Shown: positions 1 to 6,840 of the stretch, piece by piece
Numbering within the stretch: the stretch's first letter is position 1
How the letters are laid out: each line of letters starts with the position of its first letter
Assembly (NCBI GenBank): GCA_041918175.1
Contig: JAYRWE010000042.1
Coordinates: 1-64,000, forward strand
Reading direction: 5' to 3'
Origin: JABWAN01 sp041918175
Lineage (GTDB): Bacteria; Zhuqueibacterota; Zhuqueibacteria; Zhuqueibacterales; Zhuqueibacteraceae
DNA: 64,000 nucleotides
Notes under the pieces: model-generated
Told to the model about the DNA's origin: nothing
Databases searched by the model: none
The model's input: the letters and a program-made list of their open reading frames with translations, nothing else
Made by a program: the position numbers and the translations under genes

Positions 1-567
1 CGAATAGCTCACTTGCACATACTCAATCGTAGTGCCCGCGCCCACGCCGCCGAGCGTGAGACCGTTGATCTCGCTGTTCGGCTGAAACGCGATGCCGGGA
101 AATTCGATGCGCACATAACGCAGCACGCCGCTGTTGTCGTTAGCATCTGTGCCGCCATAAATCGAACCCACGCCGCCTTCGATCACTGCTGTGCCGCCGG
201 GAACGTTGATCGGCGCGCGACCGCAAATAATCACACCACCCCAATCGCCATAGTTGCGCTGGCCCGCGGGCAATGCGCTCGTGAACACGATCGGCTGCGC
301 CGCGGTGCCGTCCGCGATGATCTTCGCGCCTTGTTCGACGATCAACGCGCCTTTCGAATCTTTGTCGCCATAAATCACCGTGCCGGCTTGAATGGTGAGC
401 GTGGCGCCGCTCTTCACATAAACAAAACCCTTGAGCAGATACGTGTTGCTGCTCGTCCAACTTGTGTTCGTGGTGATATTGCCGGAGACTTCAATGGCAT
501 CGGCATAAACCAGAGGCGCAACGAAGCAGCACAGCGCGAGGAAAGTCGAAACAATTTTGCGATACAT
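1..567 (-). CDS. Secreted beta-helix-type protein, N-terminal part (cut by window edge)
   Basis: An open frame runs from an ATG at 567 to the window edge, giving 189 codons without a stop. AGGAG lies just upstream of the ATG. The first ~22 residues form a signal peptide (MYRKIVSTFLALCC, ending near VYADA). The mature start carries motifs such as YLLKGFVYVKSGATLTIQ and GTVIYGDKDSKGALIVEQG, then YGDWGGVIICGRAPIN. These are typical of large secreted proteins of Bacteroidota and relatives that fold as right-handed beta-helices and usually end in a sorting domain. The C-terminus, and hence the sorting signal, lies outside the window. Secretion is well supported; the molecular function is unknown. 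Confidence 0.85.
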   Translation of the reverse strand, partial: MYRKIVSTFLALCCFVAPLVYADAIEVSGNITTNTSWTSSNTYLLKGFVYVKSGATLTIQAGTVIYGDKDSKGALIVEQGAKIIADGTAAQPIVFTSALPAGQRNYGDWGGVIICGRAPINVPGGTAVIEGGVGSIYGGTDANDNSGVLRYVRIEFPGIAFQPNSEINGLTLGGVGAGTTIEYVQVSYS

Positions 568-663
568 TTTTTCTCCTATGGTGAGGTAAAGGGCGAGAGA
601 TTGTCACGCAGGAAGTGTACTTCAGGCTTGTGAATCATCAATAAACCCAAGATGAAGAATTCT

Positions 664-885
664 TTAAACCGCAACTTGAATGGTGTCCAGTTCGGCGTAG
701 TCCAGTTCCGCGGGAACGATTTCTTGCGGCGTAAGCCACATGCTTTCCGAAGAGCCGTCCCAGCGCAGAAAGTTCACTTCGTAATAGGGCCAGCGCCGTG
801 TCGGCAAGCCGACCACGACGCCGTTCACAAAATCTTCATCCAGCTCCGCGAGCTTGACCAATTGCCTGAGTTTAAAACCGATCAT
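664..885 (-). CDS. Small hypothetical protein (73 aa)
   Basis: A short frame with a strong ribosome site (AAGGAG, 6 bases before the ATG) and ordinary codon use. It is acidic and aromatic-rich (RWPYYEVNFLRWDG), with no membrane segment or signal peptide. It lies 63 bases downstream of the STAS gene on the same strand and may be co-transcribed with it. I do not recognise the family. The ribosome site is the main evidence that the gene is real. Confidence 0.55.
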   Translation of the reverse strand: MIGFKLRQLVKLAELDEDFVNGVVVGLPTRRWPYYEVNFLRWDGSSESMWLTPQEIVPAELDYAELDTIQVAV

Positions 886-948
886 GCAATCTCCTTCGAC
901 GAATTGTCTGCAAAAACTTCATAAAAATTTAATTCGCGCGCGCTGCGC

Positions 949-1335
949 TTAATCGGCCCAGGCAAAGACTTGCTCCTGGCCGGCTTCGCGCAGCGTTGCG
1001 TACACATTGCGATGAATGCCGCGCACTTCCACGGCATGGCCGCGCTTGCGCATGATCTTCGCAAAACGAACAAGTGAGCGTGTGCCTTGCACGCTGAGAA
1101 TTTTCAAATCCTGCATCTGTAAAGTCCAGCGCGTTGCCACGAAAGCGGAGACCGCTTTGAGAAAATCGAGCAGCGAGTTTGCGCTGTCGCCGGCAATCGT
1201 GCCGCGCAACGTAATGTTCACGCGTTTCTCCTGGCCGTACAAATCGAGATCGACCATGGCCACCGAACGCCATTCGGCGCACAACGAGTGATCGACGGAA
1301 GCAGACGGAGAGAGAGGCATCGTGATTTTCAGCAT
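949..1335 (-). CDS. STAS-domain protein (anti-sigma antagonist-like)
   Basis: A 128-residue protein. I take the ATG at 1335 because GGAGG precedes it; the frame stays open upstream but has no good start. After a short N-terminal stretch, a segment with VNITLRGTIAGDSANSLLDFL and LKILSVQGTRSLVRFAKIM follows the beta-alpha pattern of STAS domains, with the closing helix RNVYATLREAGQEQVF. STAS proteins bind anti-sigma factors or other regulators. The usual phosphorylatable D-S-S-G loop is not clear here (SVQGTRS sits in its place), so phospho-switching is uncertain. No kinase or phosphatase partner is adjacent. Confidence 0.6.
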   Translation of the reverse strand: MLKITMPLSPSASVDHSLCAEWRSVAMVDLDLYGQEKRVNITLRGTIAGDSANSLLDFLKAVSAFVATRWTLQMQDLKILSVQGTRSLVRFAKIMRKRGHAVEVRGIHRNVYATLREAGQEQVFAWAD

Positions 1336-1590
1336 GTTGTGTTCCTCCAACATTTGTGAATCCTTGGTTGATGGTTGTTTCATCCGCGTGACAGCCGACC
1401 TCCCTTTCGCTGCCTTTCTTTGTTTGCTTGCCCCAAGATACTTGCGCAAGGTGAGGGGAAGATGAATCGCGCATCAAGAAATCGTTAAGCCCTAGCCGCG
1501 ACACACGTTAGAAGTGCGTCGCCTCCGGTTTTATTAAATGCTTACCGCCGGCGATGAGGCCCCCTCACCGCTTTGCTCATCAAAAAAAGC

Positions 1591-1619
1591 TTGCAGCGGC
1601 GCATTTGCGCGACTATATT
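1591..1619 (+). promoter_or_regulatory. Sigma70-type promoter of the ars operon
   Basis: TTGCAG at 1591-1596 and TATATT at 1614-1619 are separated by 17 bases, a near-consensus pair 35 bases before the arsR start. It fits a short leader for arsR-acr3-arsC. Confidence 0.55.
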
Positions 1620-1641
1620 GCATGCCAGAAAGCGCATATAG
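1613..1641. promoter_or_regulatory. Putative ArsR operator (inverted repeat over the -10)
   Basis: CTATAT at 1613-1618 is mirrored by ATATAG at 1636-1641. The dyad overlaps the predicted -10 and start point, where ArsR/SmtB repressors usually bind. The arms are short, so binding is inferred. Confidence 0.4.
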
Positions 1642-1653
1642 ACATACAAAACC

Positions 1654-2067
1654 ATGACCGAACCCTTTCAAATCTTCAAAGCCCTCGGCGACGAGACTCG
1701 TTTGCGGCTGGTCCATCTGTTTTTGCAGACGCCGGAGGACCTGTGCGTTTGCGAGATGACGGATGCTTTGAACTTACCGCAATATCAAATCTCCAAACAC
1801 CTCACCCTCCTCAAAAACGCCGGCCTGCTGCACGCCCGCCGGGAGGGCACTTGGGTCTATTATCGTTTAGATCGCGAGGAATCGCCGCTGTTGCGGGATT
1901 TGTTCAGAGTCTTGCGCCGCCATCTCAATCAGCAAACGTTCAGCGCCGACGCCATAAAACTCACGCAGCGCATTGCCCTGCGTGAAGCGGGCAAGTGCGT
2001 GGTCGGATTTGTTCCTGTGGTGAAAATAAATCGTCGCTTAAAGCGCAAACCGCGAACGCGAACTTGA
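1654..2067 (+). CDS. arsR: ArsR-family arsenic-responsive repressor
   Basis: A 137-residue winged-helix repressor of the ArsR/SmtB family. The N-terminal FKALGDETRLRLV is the family signature. Cys31 and Cys33 (LCVCEM) form the classic As(III)-binding pair. The recognition helix region follows (LPQYQISKHLTLLKNAGLL), then the beta wing (GTWVYYRLD). The C-terminus is basic and slightly longer than usual. It is the first gene of an arsR-acr3-arsC operon and should repress it until arsenite binds. A promoter with an overlapping dyad lies directly upstream. Confidence 0.92.
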   Translation: MTEPFQIFKALGDETRLRLVHLFLQTPEDLCVCEMTDALNLPQYQISKHLTLLKNAGLLHARREGTWVYYRLDREESPLLRDLFRVLRRHLNQQTFSADAIKLTQRIALREAGKCVVGFVPVVKINRRLKRKPRTRT

Positions 2068-2131
2068 GGCAAGCAGTTCGCGTTTGCTTCGATGACTTGC
2101 CGCGTGTTGCGTTTATCGGAAGGAGATAAAA

Positions 2132-3235
2132 ATGCGGATCGCAATTTTTTTGGAAAAACTTCAAAGCTTTAAATCGCTGCCCCTCTTCGTATTCCTCAGT
2201 ATGATAATCGGCATCGCCCTCGGGAAAATTTACGGCATCTCAAACTTCGCACTCACCCCGCCCATCGATGCCATCGTCGCAATTTTTCAAGGCACATATA
2301 CTTTTTCTTTGGCAAACACGCTGGCGCTCGGCGTGGTGATCGGTTTGTTTCTCATGATGTACCCGGCCATGACCAACATCAAGTTCGAAGACCTCGGGCG
2401 CGCCGTGAAATCGCCCAAGCAATTGCTGGTCGTGCTGTTTTTCAATTTCGCCGTCGCGCCGTTTTGGATGCTACTTTTGGCCAATTGGTTTCTCGAGCCG
2501 GGCAGCGATTTCCACACCGGCTTGGTGCTCTATGGCCTCGCGCCGTGCATTGCCATGGTGATCATCTTCACGTTTCTTTCGTTCGGCAATACCGCGATGG
2601 CCATCGTGCTGGTGGCGATGAATTCCATTTTGCAAATGATTTTGATTCCGGTGTATGCCAAGTGGCTGTTGGGCGAGGTGAGTTTTGACGTTTGGCTTGT
2701 CGCTGAGAGTGTCGTGCTCTATCTTGGCCTGCCATTGTTGGCGGGATTTTTTACGCGCCGTTGGGGCGTAAAAAAATACGGCGAGGAAGGTTTTAAGAAA
2801 GTGAAGACCTATCTCGACAGCCTTTCGATTGTCGGCCTGCTGTTCACACTCATCGTCATGTTTGCGCTGAAAGGCGATCTCATCGTCGCGGAGCCGGGCA
2901 TTATTCTCAAGCTGGCCGTGCCGATGACGCTATTCTTTTGGAGCACTTTCGTCGTGGTCTATCTGGTCGGTTGGAAGCTCGGCTTCAATTACAAAGACGC
3001 GACCGCAGTGGCGTTTAATTCCACGGGCCGCGATTTTGAAATTGCCATCGCCATTGCGATTACGGCGTTCAACCCCACGGTGGCGCTCGCTACCGTGGTC
3101 GGCCCGCTCATCGAAGTGCCGGTGATGCTCGTGCTGGTGTGGTTCGCGCGCGCCACGCAGCAGCGTTTGTTCGGCAGCAAAACCGAACAACAGCCGAGGA
3201 TCGCCTCTGCCCAAATGAAATCCGCGGCGATTTGA
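2132..3235 (+). CDS. acr3: Arsenite efflux transporter, ACR3 family
   Basis: A 367-residue membrane protein with about ten hydrophobic helices, the usual size for the ACR3 branch of the bile/arsenite/riboflavin transporter superfamily. Cys139 in APCIAMVI is the conserved cysteine of transmembrane helix 4 required for As(III) transport. GGAAGGAG precedes the ATG. It exports arsenite from the cytoplasm by proton motive force. It sits between arsR and arsC, so arsenate reduced by ArsC is passed on for export. Confidence 0.93.
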   Translation: MRIAIFLEKLQSFKSLPLFVFLSMIIGIALGKIYGISNFALTPPIDAIVAIFQGTYTFSLANTLALGVVIGLFLMMYPAMTNIKFEDLGRAVKSPKQLLVVLFFNFAVAPFWMLLLANWFLEPGSDFHTGLVLYGLAPCIAMVIIFTFLSFGNTAMAIVLVAMNSILQMILIPVYAKWLLGEVSFDVWLVAESVVLYLGLPLLAGFFTRRWGVKKYGEEGFKKVKTYLDSLSIVGLLFTLIVMFALKGDLIVAEPGIILKLAVPMTLFFWSTFVVVYLVGWKLGFNYKDATAVAFNSTGRDFEIAIAIAITAFNPTVALATVVGPLIEVPVMLVLVWFARATQQRLFGSKTEQQPRIASAQMKSAAI

Positions 3236-3280
3236 TTTGGCCAAAATTTTGACTATCATAAAAAAGAAAAACGAGTTGGT

Positions 3281-3715
3281 ATGAGCCAAAAGCAACGCGT
3301 CATTTTCGTCTGCACCCACAACTCCTCGCGCAGCCAAATGGCCGAAGGGCTGTTGCGTCATCTCGCGGGCGAGCGCTTCGAAACTTTCAGCGCGGGCACG
3401 GTTGCCACGCGCGTGCATCCGCTCGCTATCAAAGCCATGGCCGAGAGGGGCATCGACATTTCGATGCAGGCCTCTGAGCACATTGATAAATACATGGCAA
3501 TGAATTTTGATTATGTGATTACGGTGTGCGACAACGCGAAAGAGACGTGCCCCTATTTTCCAACGAGCGGCGCGCAATGGCATTGGAGTTTTGCAGACCC
3601 TTCCGCGGCCACGGGAACGGAGGAAGAGCGTCTGCAAAAATTTCGTGAGGTGAGAGATGAGATTGAGAACAAGCTGAAAACTTTTTTCGGAGTAGGTGAA
3701 AAGCCAAGGTTGTGA
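3281..3715 (+). CDS. arsC: Arsenate reductase, thioredoxin-coupled (LMW-PTP fold)
   Basis: A 144-residue protein of the low-molecular-weight phosphatase fold. The P-loop VCTHNSSRSQM holds Cys11 and Arg17. Cys83 and Cys90 (TVCDNAKETCPYF) complete the three-cysteine relay of the thioredoxin-linked ArsC type. It reduces arsenate to arsenite for export by the preceding ACR3 pump. The gap to acr3 is 45 bases, and no alternative start improves the weak ribosome site. Confidence 0.93.
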   Translation: MSQKQRVIFVCTHNSSRSQMAEGLLRHLAGERFETFSAGTVATRVHPLAIKAMAERGIDISMQASEHIDKYMAMNFDYVITVCDNAKETCPYFPTSGAQWHWSFADPSAATGTEEERLQKFREVRDEIENKLKTFFGVGEKPRL

Positions 3716-3801
3716 GAGTGGGAAAGATGTGCGAGAAGCAAAATGATTCAGAAGCATCGAGCGCAGGCGCGCAACACAACGAGAGGAAATCATTCAATCG
3801 T

Positions 3802-4107
3802 ATGCCCAAACTCTACGAATACTTCGGATTGGTCGTGTTCTTCTTTGCGAACGAACATGAGCCGGTGCATGTTCATGGCCGTTATCAAGGGGCCGAGACG
3901 AAGGCCGAGTTGATTGTCCGCAACGGAAAGGTCGTTGAAATTTTATTCAAGCCCGTGCGCGGCCGGGAACCTTTACCGCAGAAGCAAATGGCTGACTTTA
4001 AAGAATTGGTGGCTCGTCACGCCGAAGAGATCGTGCAGAAATGGGTAGATTTTTTCGTGCTCGGCAAGAAAATCAAAATCAAGGCGATTAAACGGAGGTT
4101 AAAATGA
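3802..4107 (+). CDS. DUF4160 protein
   Basis: A 101-residue protein. I choose the ATG at 3802 (MPKLYEYFGLVVFFFANEHE), where the DUF4160 signature begins; the upstream 30 codons overlap the end of arsC and lack family similarity. The histidine-rich HEPVHVHGRYQG is the hallmark of this family. The next gene is DUF2442 with a 4-base ATGA overlap. The two families are often paired and have been proposed as toxin-antitoxin-like modules; function is not established. Confidence 0.75.
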   Translation: MPKLYEYFGLVVFFFANEHEPVHVHGRYQGAETKAELIVRNGKVVEILFKPVRGREPLPQKQMADFKELVARHAEEIVQKWVDFFVLGKKIKIKAIKRRLK

Positions 4108-4388
4108 AAACCATTAAAGTAACCGAGTTTCCGGCAGAGGAGGCCGAGTTGATTGAAATCGTCAAAGCGGAGTATCTTGAAGGCTTCAGCCTTCGCCTGT
4201 GGTTCAATGATGGTTCCCACAGAATCGTGGATTTCGGCACTTTTCTGCGCACAGCGCGGCATCCCTCGCTGCAAAAATATCGCGCCGTAAGCCGATTCAA
4301 AAAATTTCGCATCCTTTACGGCAATTTGGACTGGAATGATTATGAAATGTGTTTTCCCGTGGCGGATTTGTATGAAGGCAAGGTTTGA
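4104..4388 (+). CDS. DUF2442 protein
   Basis: A 94-residue protein with the DUF2442 pattern: FSLRLWFNDGSHRIVDF, then a long polar stretch and LDWNDYEMCFPVADLYEG near the end. It overlaps the DUF4160 gene by ATGA, so translation is probably coupled. There are no catalytic motifs. Its role is inferred only from the recurring DUF4160 association. Confidence 0.75.
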   Translation: MKTIKVTEFPAEEAELIEIVKAEYLEGFSLRLWFNDGSHRIVDFGTFLRTARHPSLQKYRAVSRFKKFRILYGNLDWNDYEMCFPVADLYEGKV

Positions 4389-4567
4389 GGGCGACACTTT
4401 CTGTAACGAAGCAGATAGGCGGCGAGGCGGCGAACCCCATTGCCGCAACAAGCTCAAGCGTTTCCTAAAAATCGCGAATTGATGCGAGAGCAACATGAGC
4501 GGTCATTCGCGGTTTCAAAGTTTTTGAACCAACAGAACATTTCACTTTCTTCGACGAAGGCCCAACC

Positions 4568-5257
4568 ATGCCCAAACGCATTCTAATCGTCGACGACGAG
4601 CAGGACATACTCGACCTGCTCCGTTTCAATCTCGAAAGCGAAGGTTATGAAACCGTTATTGCGGGAGACGGCCTGCAAGCGCTCGAGCTCGCGAAACAAC
4701 GCCCGGATCTCATCATTCTCGACGTCATGTTGCCCGGCAAAGACGGCTGGGAAGTGATGCGCGAGTTGCGGCAGTCGCAACTCACGCAAAACATTCCGGT
4801 GATTTTTCTCACGGCAAAATCCGGCGAGATCGATGAAGTGGTGGGCCTGGAATTGGGCGCGGATGATTACGTCGTGAAGCCGATCAGCATGCGCAAACTG
4901 CTTGCGCGCGTGAAAGCCGTGTTTCGCAAGGCGCAGCCCGCGGTCATGGAGCAAGACAAACCCATGCGCTTTGGCGCGGTTGAGATCAACACGTTGAACT
5001 ACACGGTAGCCATCGCCGGGAAGTCGGTCTCCTTCACCAAGAAAGAGTTTGAGTTATTGGTCTATCTCGCGCAGCGCCCCGGTCGCGTGGTCACGCGCGA
5101 CACCTTGCTCAACGAAATTTGGGGCGATAACGTAGTGGTGATCGACCGCACGATTGACGTGCACATTCGCAAAATTCGCGAGAAGCTGGGCGAAGAGAAC
5201 ATGCATCTCATCGAGACGATTAAGGGCGTGGGCTATCGCTTAAAAGCCGAAGAGTGA
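4568..5257 (+). CDS. phoB: PhoB/OmpR-family response regulator
   Basis: A 229-residue regulator with a receiver domain (residues 1-120) and a C-terminal OmpR/PhoB winged helix. The receiver has the acidic pair Asp9-Asp10, phospho-acceptor Asp52 (IILDVMLPGKDGW), Thr80 and Lys102 (VVKPI). The DNA-binding domain has SFTKKEFELLVYLAQRPGRVV and RTIDVHIRKIREKLG. It is followed after 3 bases by a PhoR-like kinase, so the two form one system. Phosphate sensing is a family-based guess; no pst/phoU genes are nearby. Confidence 0.88.
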   Translation: MPKRILIVDDEQDILDLLRFNLESEGYETVIAGDGLQALELAKQRPDLIILDVMLPGKDGWEVMRELRQSQLTQNIPVIFLTAKSGEIDEVVGLELGADDYVVKPISMRKLLARVKAVFRKAQPAVMEQDKPMRFGAVEINTLNYTVAIAGKSVSFTKKEFELLVYLAQRPGRVVTRDTLLNEIWGDNVVVIDRTIDVHIRKIREKLGEENMHLIETIKGVGYRLKAEE

Positions 5258-5260
5258 GCC

Positions 5261-6736
5261 ATGAAATTTTCACTGCGCCAACGCCTCATCCTCGTTCATC
5301 TCCTCCTCTTGCTCATCGTCACCATTGCCGGCGGCTTGATTAGCAGTTATCAATTGGAAAGGTATTACGAAGCGCGGCTCTTTCAACAACTGCAAACGCA
5401 GCTCGATGAAATTGAATACTTGCTGGCGCACGCCCCTTTTGCGCGCAACGAAGTCGCGTCGCAATATCGATTGCTCTCCGGCTATGCTCGCGCCGCGCGC
5501 GCGCGTTTAACGTTGATCACTGCGCAAGGCGTCGTCGTGTTCGAATCGGAGGTGTCGCACGACTCTTTGCAATTTATTGAAAACCACCTCCTGCGGCCCG
5601 AAGTGCAGCAGGCGCTGCGCTCCGGCGTCGGTGGTGATCAACGTTTGAGCGCCACGGTTAAAAAGCGTTTGTTTTACGTCGCCAAAAAAGTAAGCCCGCG
5701 CTACCACGCGCAGGGCGCGCTGGTCAATGTCGCATTCGTGCGCCTCGGCCTGCCCCTGGAAGAAGTGGAGGCCGTGCTGCGTGATTTGCGCTGGAAAATT
5801 TTCGGCGGCGGTGGCGGCGCGCTGTTGTTGATCGCGTTCGTGAGCTATTGGACTTCTTCCAAGCTCACCACGCCGTTGCGCCAACTCGCGCGCGTCGCGG
5901 AGTCCGTGAAGAAGGGCGACATGGAAGCGCGTTTCACCGCGGATTCGCGCGATGAAATCGGCGAGCTTTCGAAATTGCTAAATGATATGCTGGCCAAGCT
6001 GCGCGACGATGTGCGGCAAATGCGCAAGCTGCAAACCATGCGCAGCCAGTTTCTCGGCAATGTCTCGCATGAACTCGGCACGCCGATCTTCGCGGTGCAG
6101 GGCTACCTCGAAACGTTGCTCGACGGCAAAGTAAAAGACGACAAGCTGCAAAAGACTTTCATCGAAAAAGCCTATCGTCAAACGCAGCGCCTCAACAATC
6201 TGCTCACCGACCTCATCGACATTTCGCGCATCGAAACCGGCGACATGAAAATGAGCATTCGCTATTTCGAGTTGGAGGAATGGCTCGCCAAACAAATTTC
6301 CGATCTGCAAGCCACGGCGCAACATAACGGTCTCACACTAGAATTGAGCCTGCAACATACGCCAATCAATGTGCTCGGTGACCGCGAGCGTTTGGCGCAA
6401 GTCATCACCAACTTGGTGGAGAATGCCATCAAATACAACAATCCGAACGGCAGAGTGGAAGTGGGGTATAAAGATTTTGTGGAGGAAGTGGAAATCTACG
6501 TGAGCGACACCGGGCGCGGCATTGCGGAGGAGCATCTCGGCAGAATTTTCGAGCGCTTCTATCGCGTGGATAAAGAGCGCTCACGCGCCGTGGGCGGCAC
6601 AGGCTTGGGCTTGGCCATCGTCAAACACATCATTGAAGCGCACGAAAGCCGTGTCCACGTGCGCAGCCAAAGCGGCAAAGGCTCCACGTTTAGTTTTAGA
6701 TTGAAAAAGATGAATGCGCCTTTGACGCCGGCATAA
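5261..6736 (+). CDS. phoR: PhoR-like sensor histidine kinase
   Basis: A 491-residue membrane kinase: transmembrane helix at ~8-28, periplasmic sensor region ~30-175, second helix ~182-198, HAMP ~199-250, HisKA with His270, and HATPase with Asn388 (NLVENAIKYNN) and G1/G2 boxes (DTGRGIA, GGTGLGLAI). The H-box reads SHELGTPI where most kinases have HELRTPL, an Arg-to-Gly change next to the phospho-histidine. It is probably co-transcribed with the response regulator 3 bases upstream. The sensed signal is unknown. Confidence 0.88.
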   Translation: MKFSLRQRLILVHLLLLLIVTIAGGLISSYQLERYYEARLFQQLQTQLDEIEYLLAHAPFARNEVASQYRLLSGYARAARARLTLITAQGVVVFESEVSHDSLQFIENHLLRPEVQQALRSGVGGDQRLSATVKKRLFYVAKKVSPRYHAQGALVNVAFVRLGLPLEEVEAVLRDLRWKIFGGGGGALLLIAFVSYWTSSKLTTPLRQLARVAESVKKGDMEARFTADSRDEIGELSKLLNDMLAKLRDDVRQMRKLQTMRSQFLGNVSHELGTPIFAVQGYLETLLDGKVKDDKLQKTFIEKAYRQTQRLNNLLTDLIDISRIETGDMKMSIRYFELEEWLAKQISDLQATAQHNGLTLELSLQHTPINVLGDRERLAQVITNLVENAIKYNNPNGRVEVGYKDFVEEVEIYVSDTGRGIAEEHLGRIFERFYRVDKERSRAVGGTGLGLAIVKHIIEAHESRVHVRSQSGKGSTFSFRLKKMNAPLTPA

Positions 6737-6840
6737 AGCGCATCAACTTCACCGCAATGTTCACGGCCGCTTCTGATTTTCCTCCCATTCTTTTTTGGGC
6801 GCTACGCACGGATCACCCTCAAACTCGGAGCATCGCTTCA

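Larger units (their letters stand above)
1336..1653. other. Divergent intergenic region, STAS gene / arsR
   Basis: No gene is supported in these 318 bases. The left part is the 5' side of the STAS gene. The right part holds the arsR promoter and putative operator, listed separately. Small open frames here lack ribosome sites. Confidence 0.5.
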
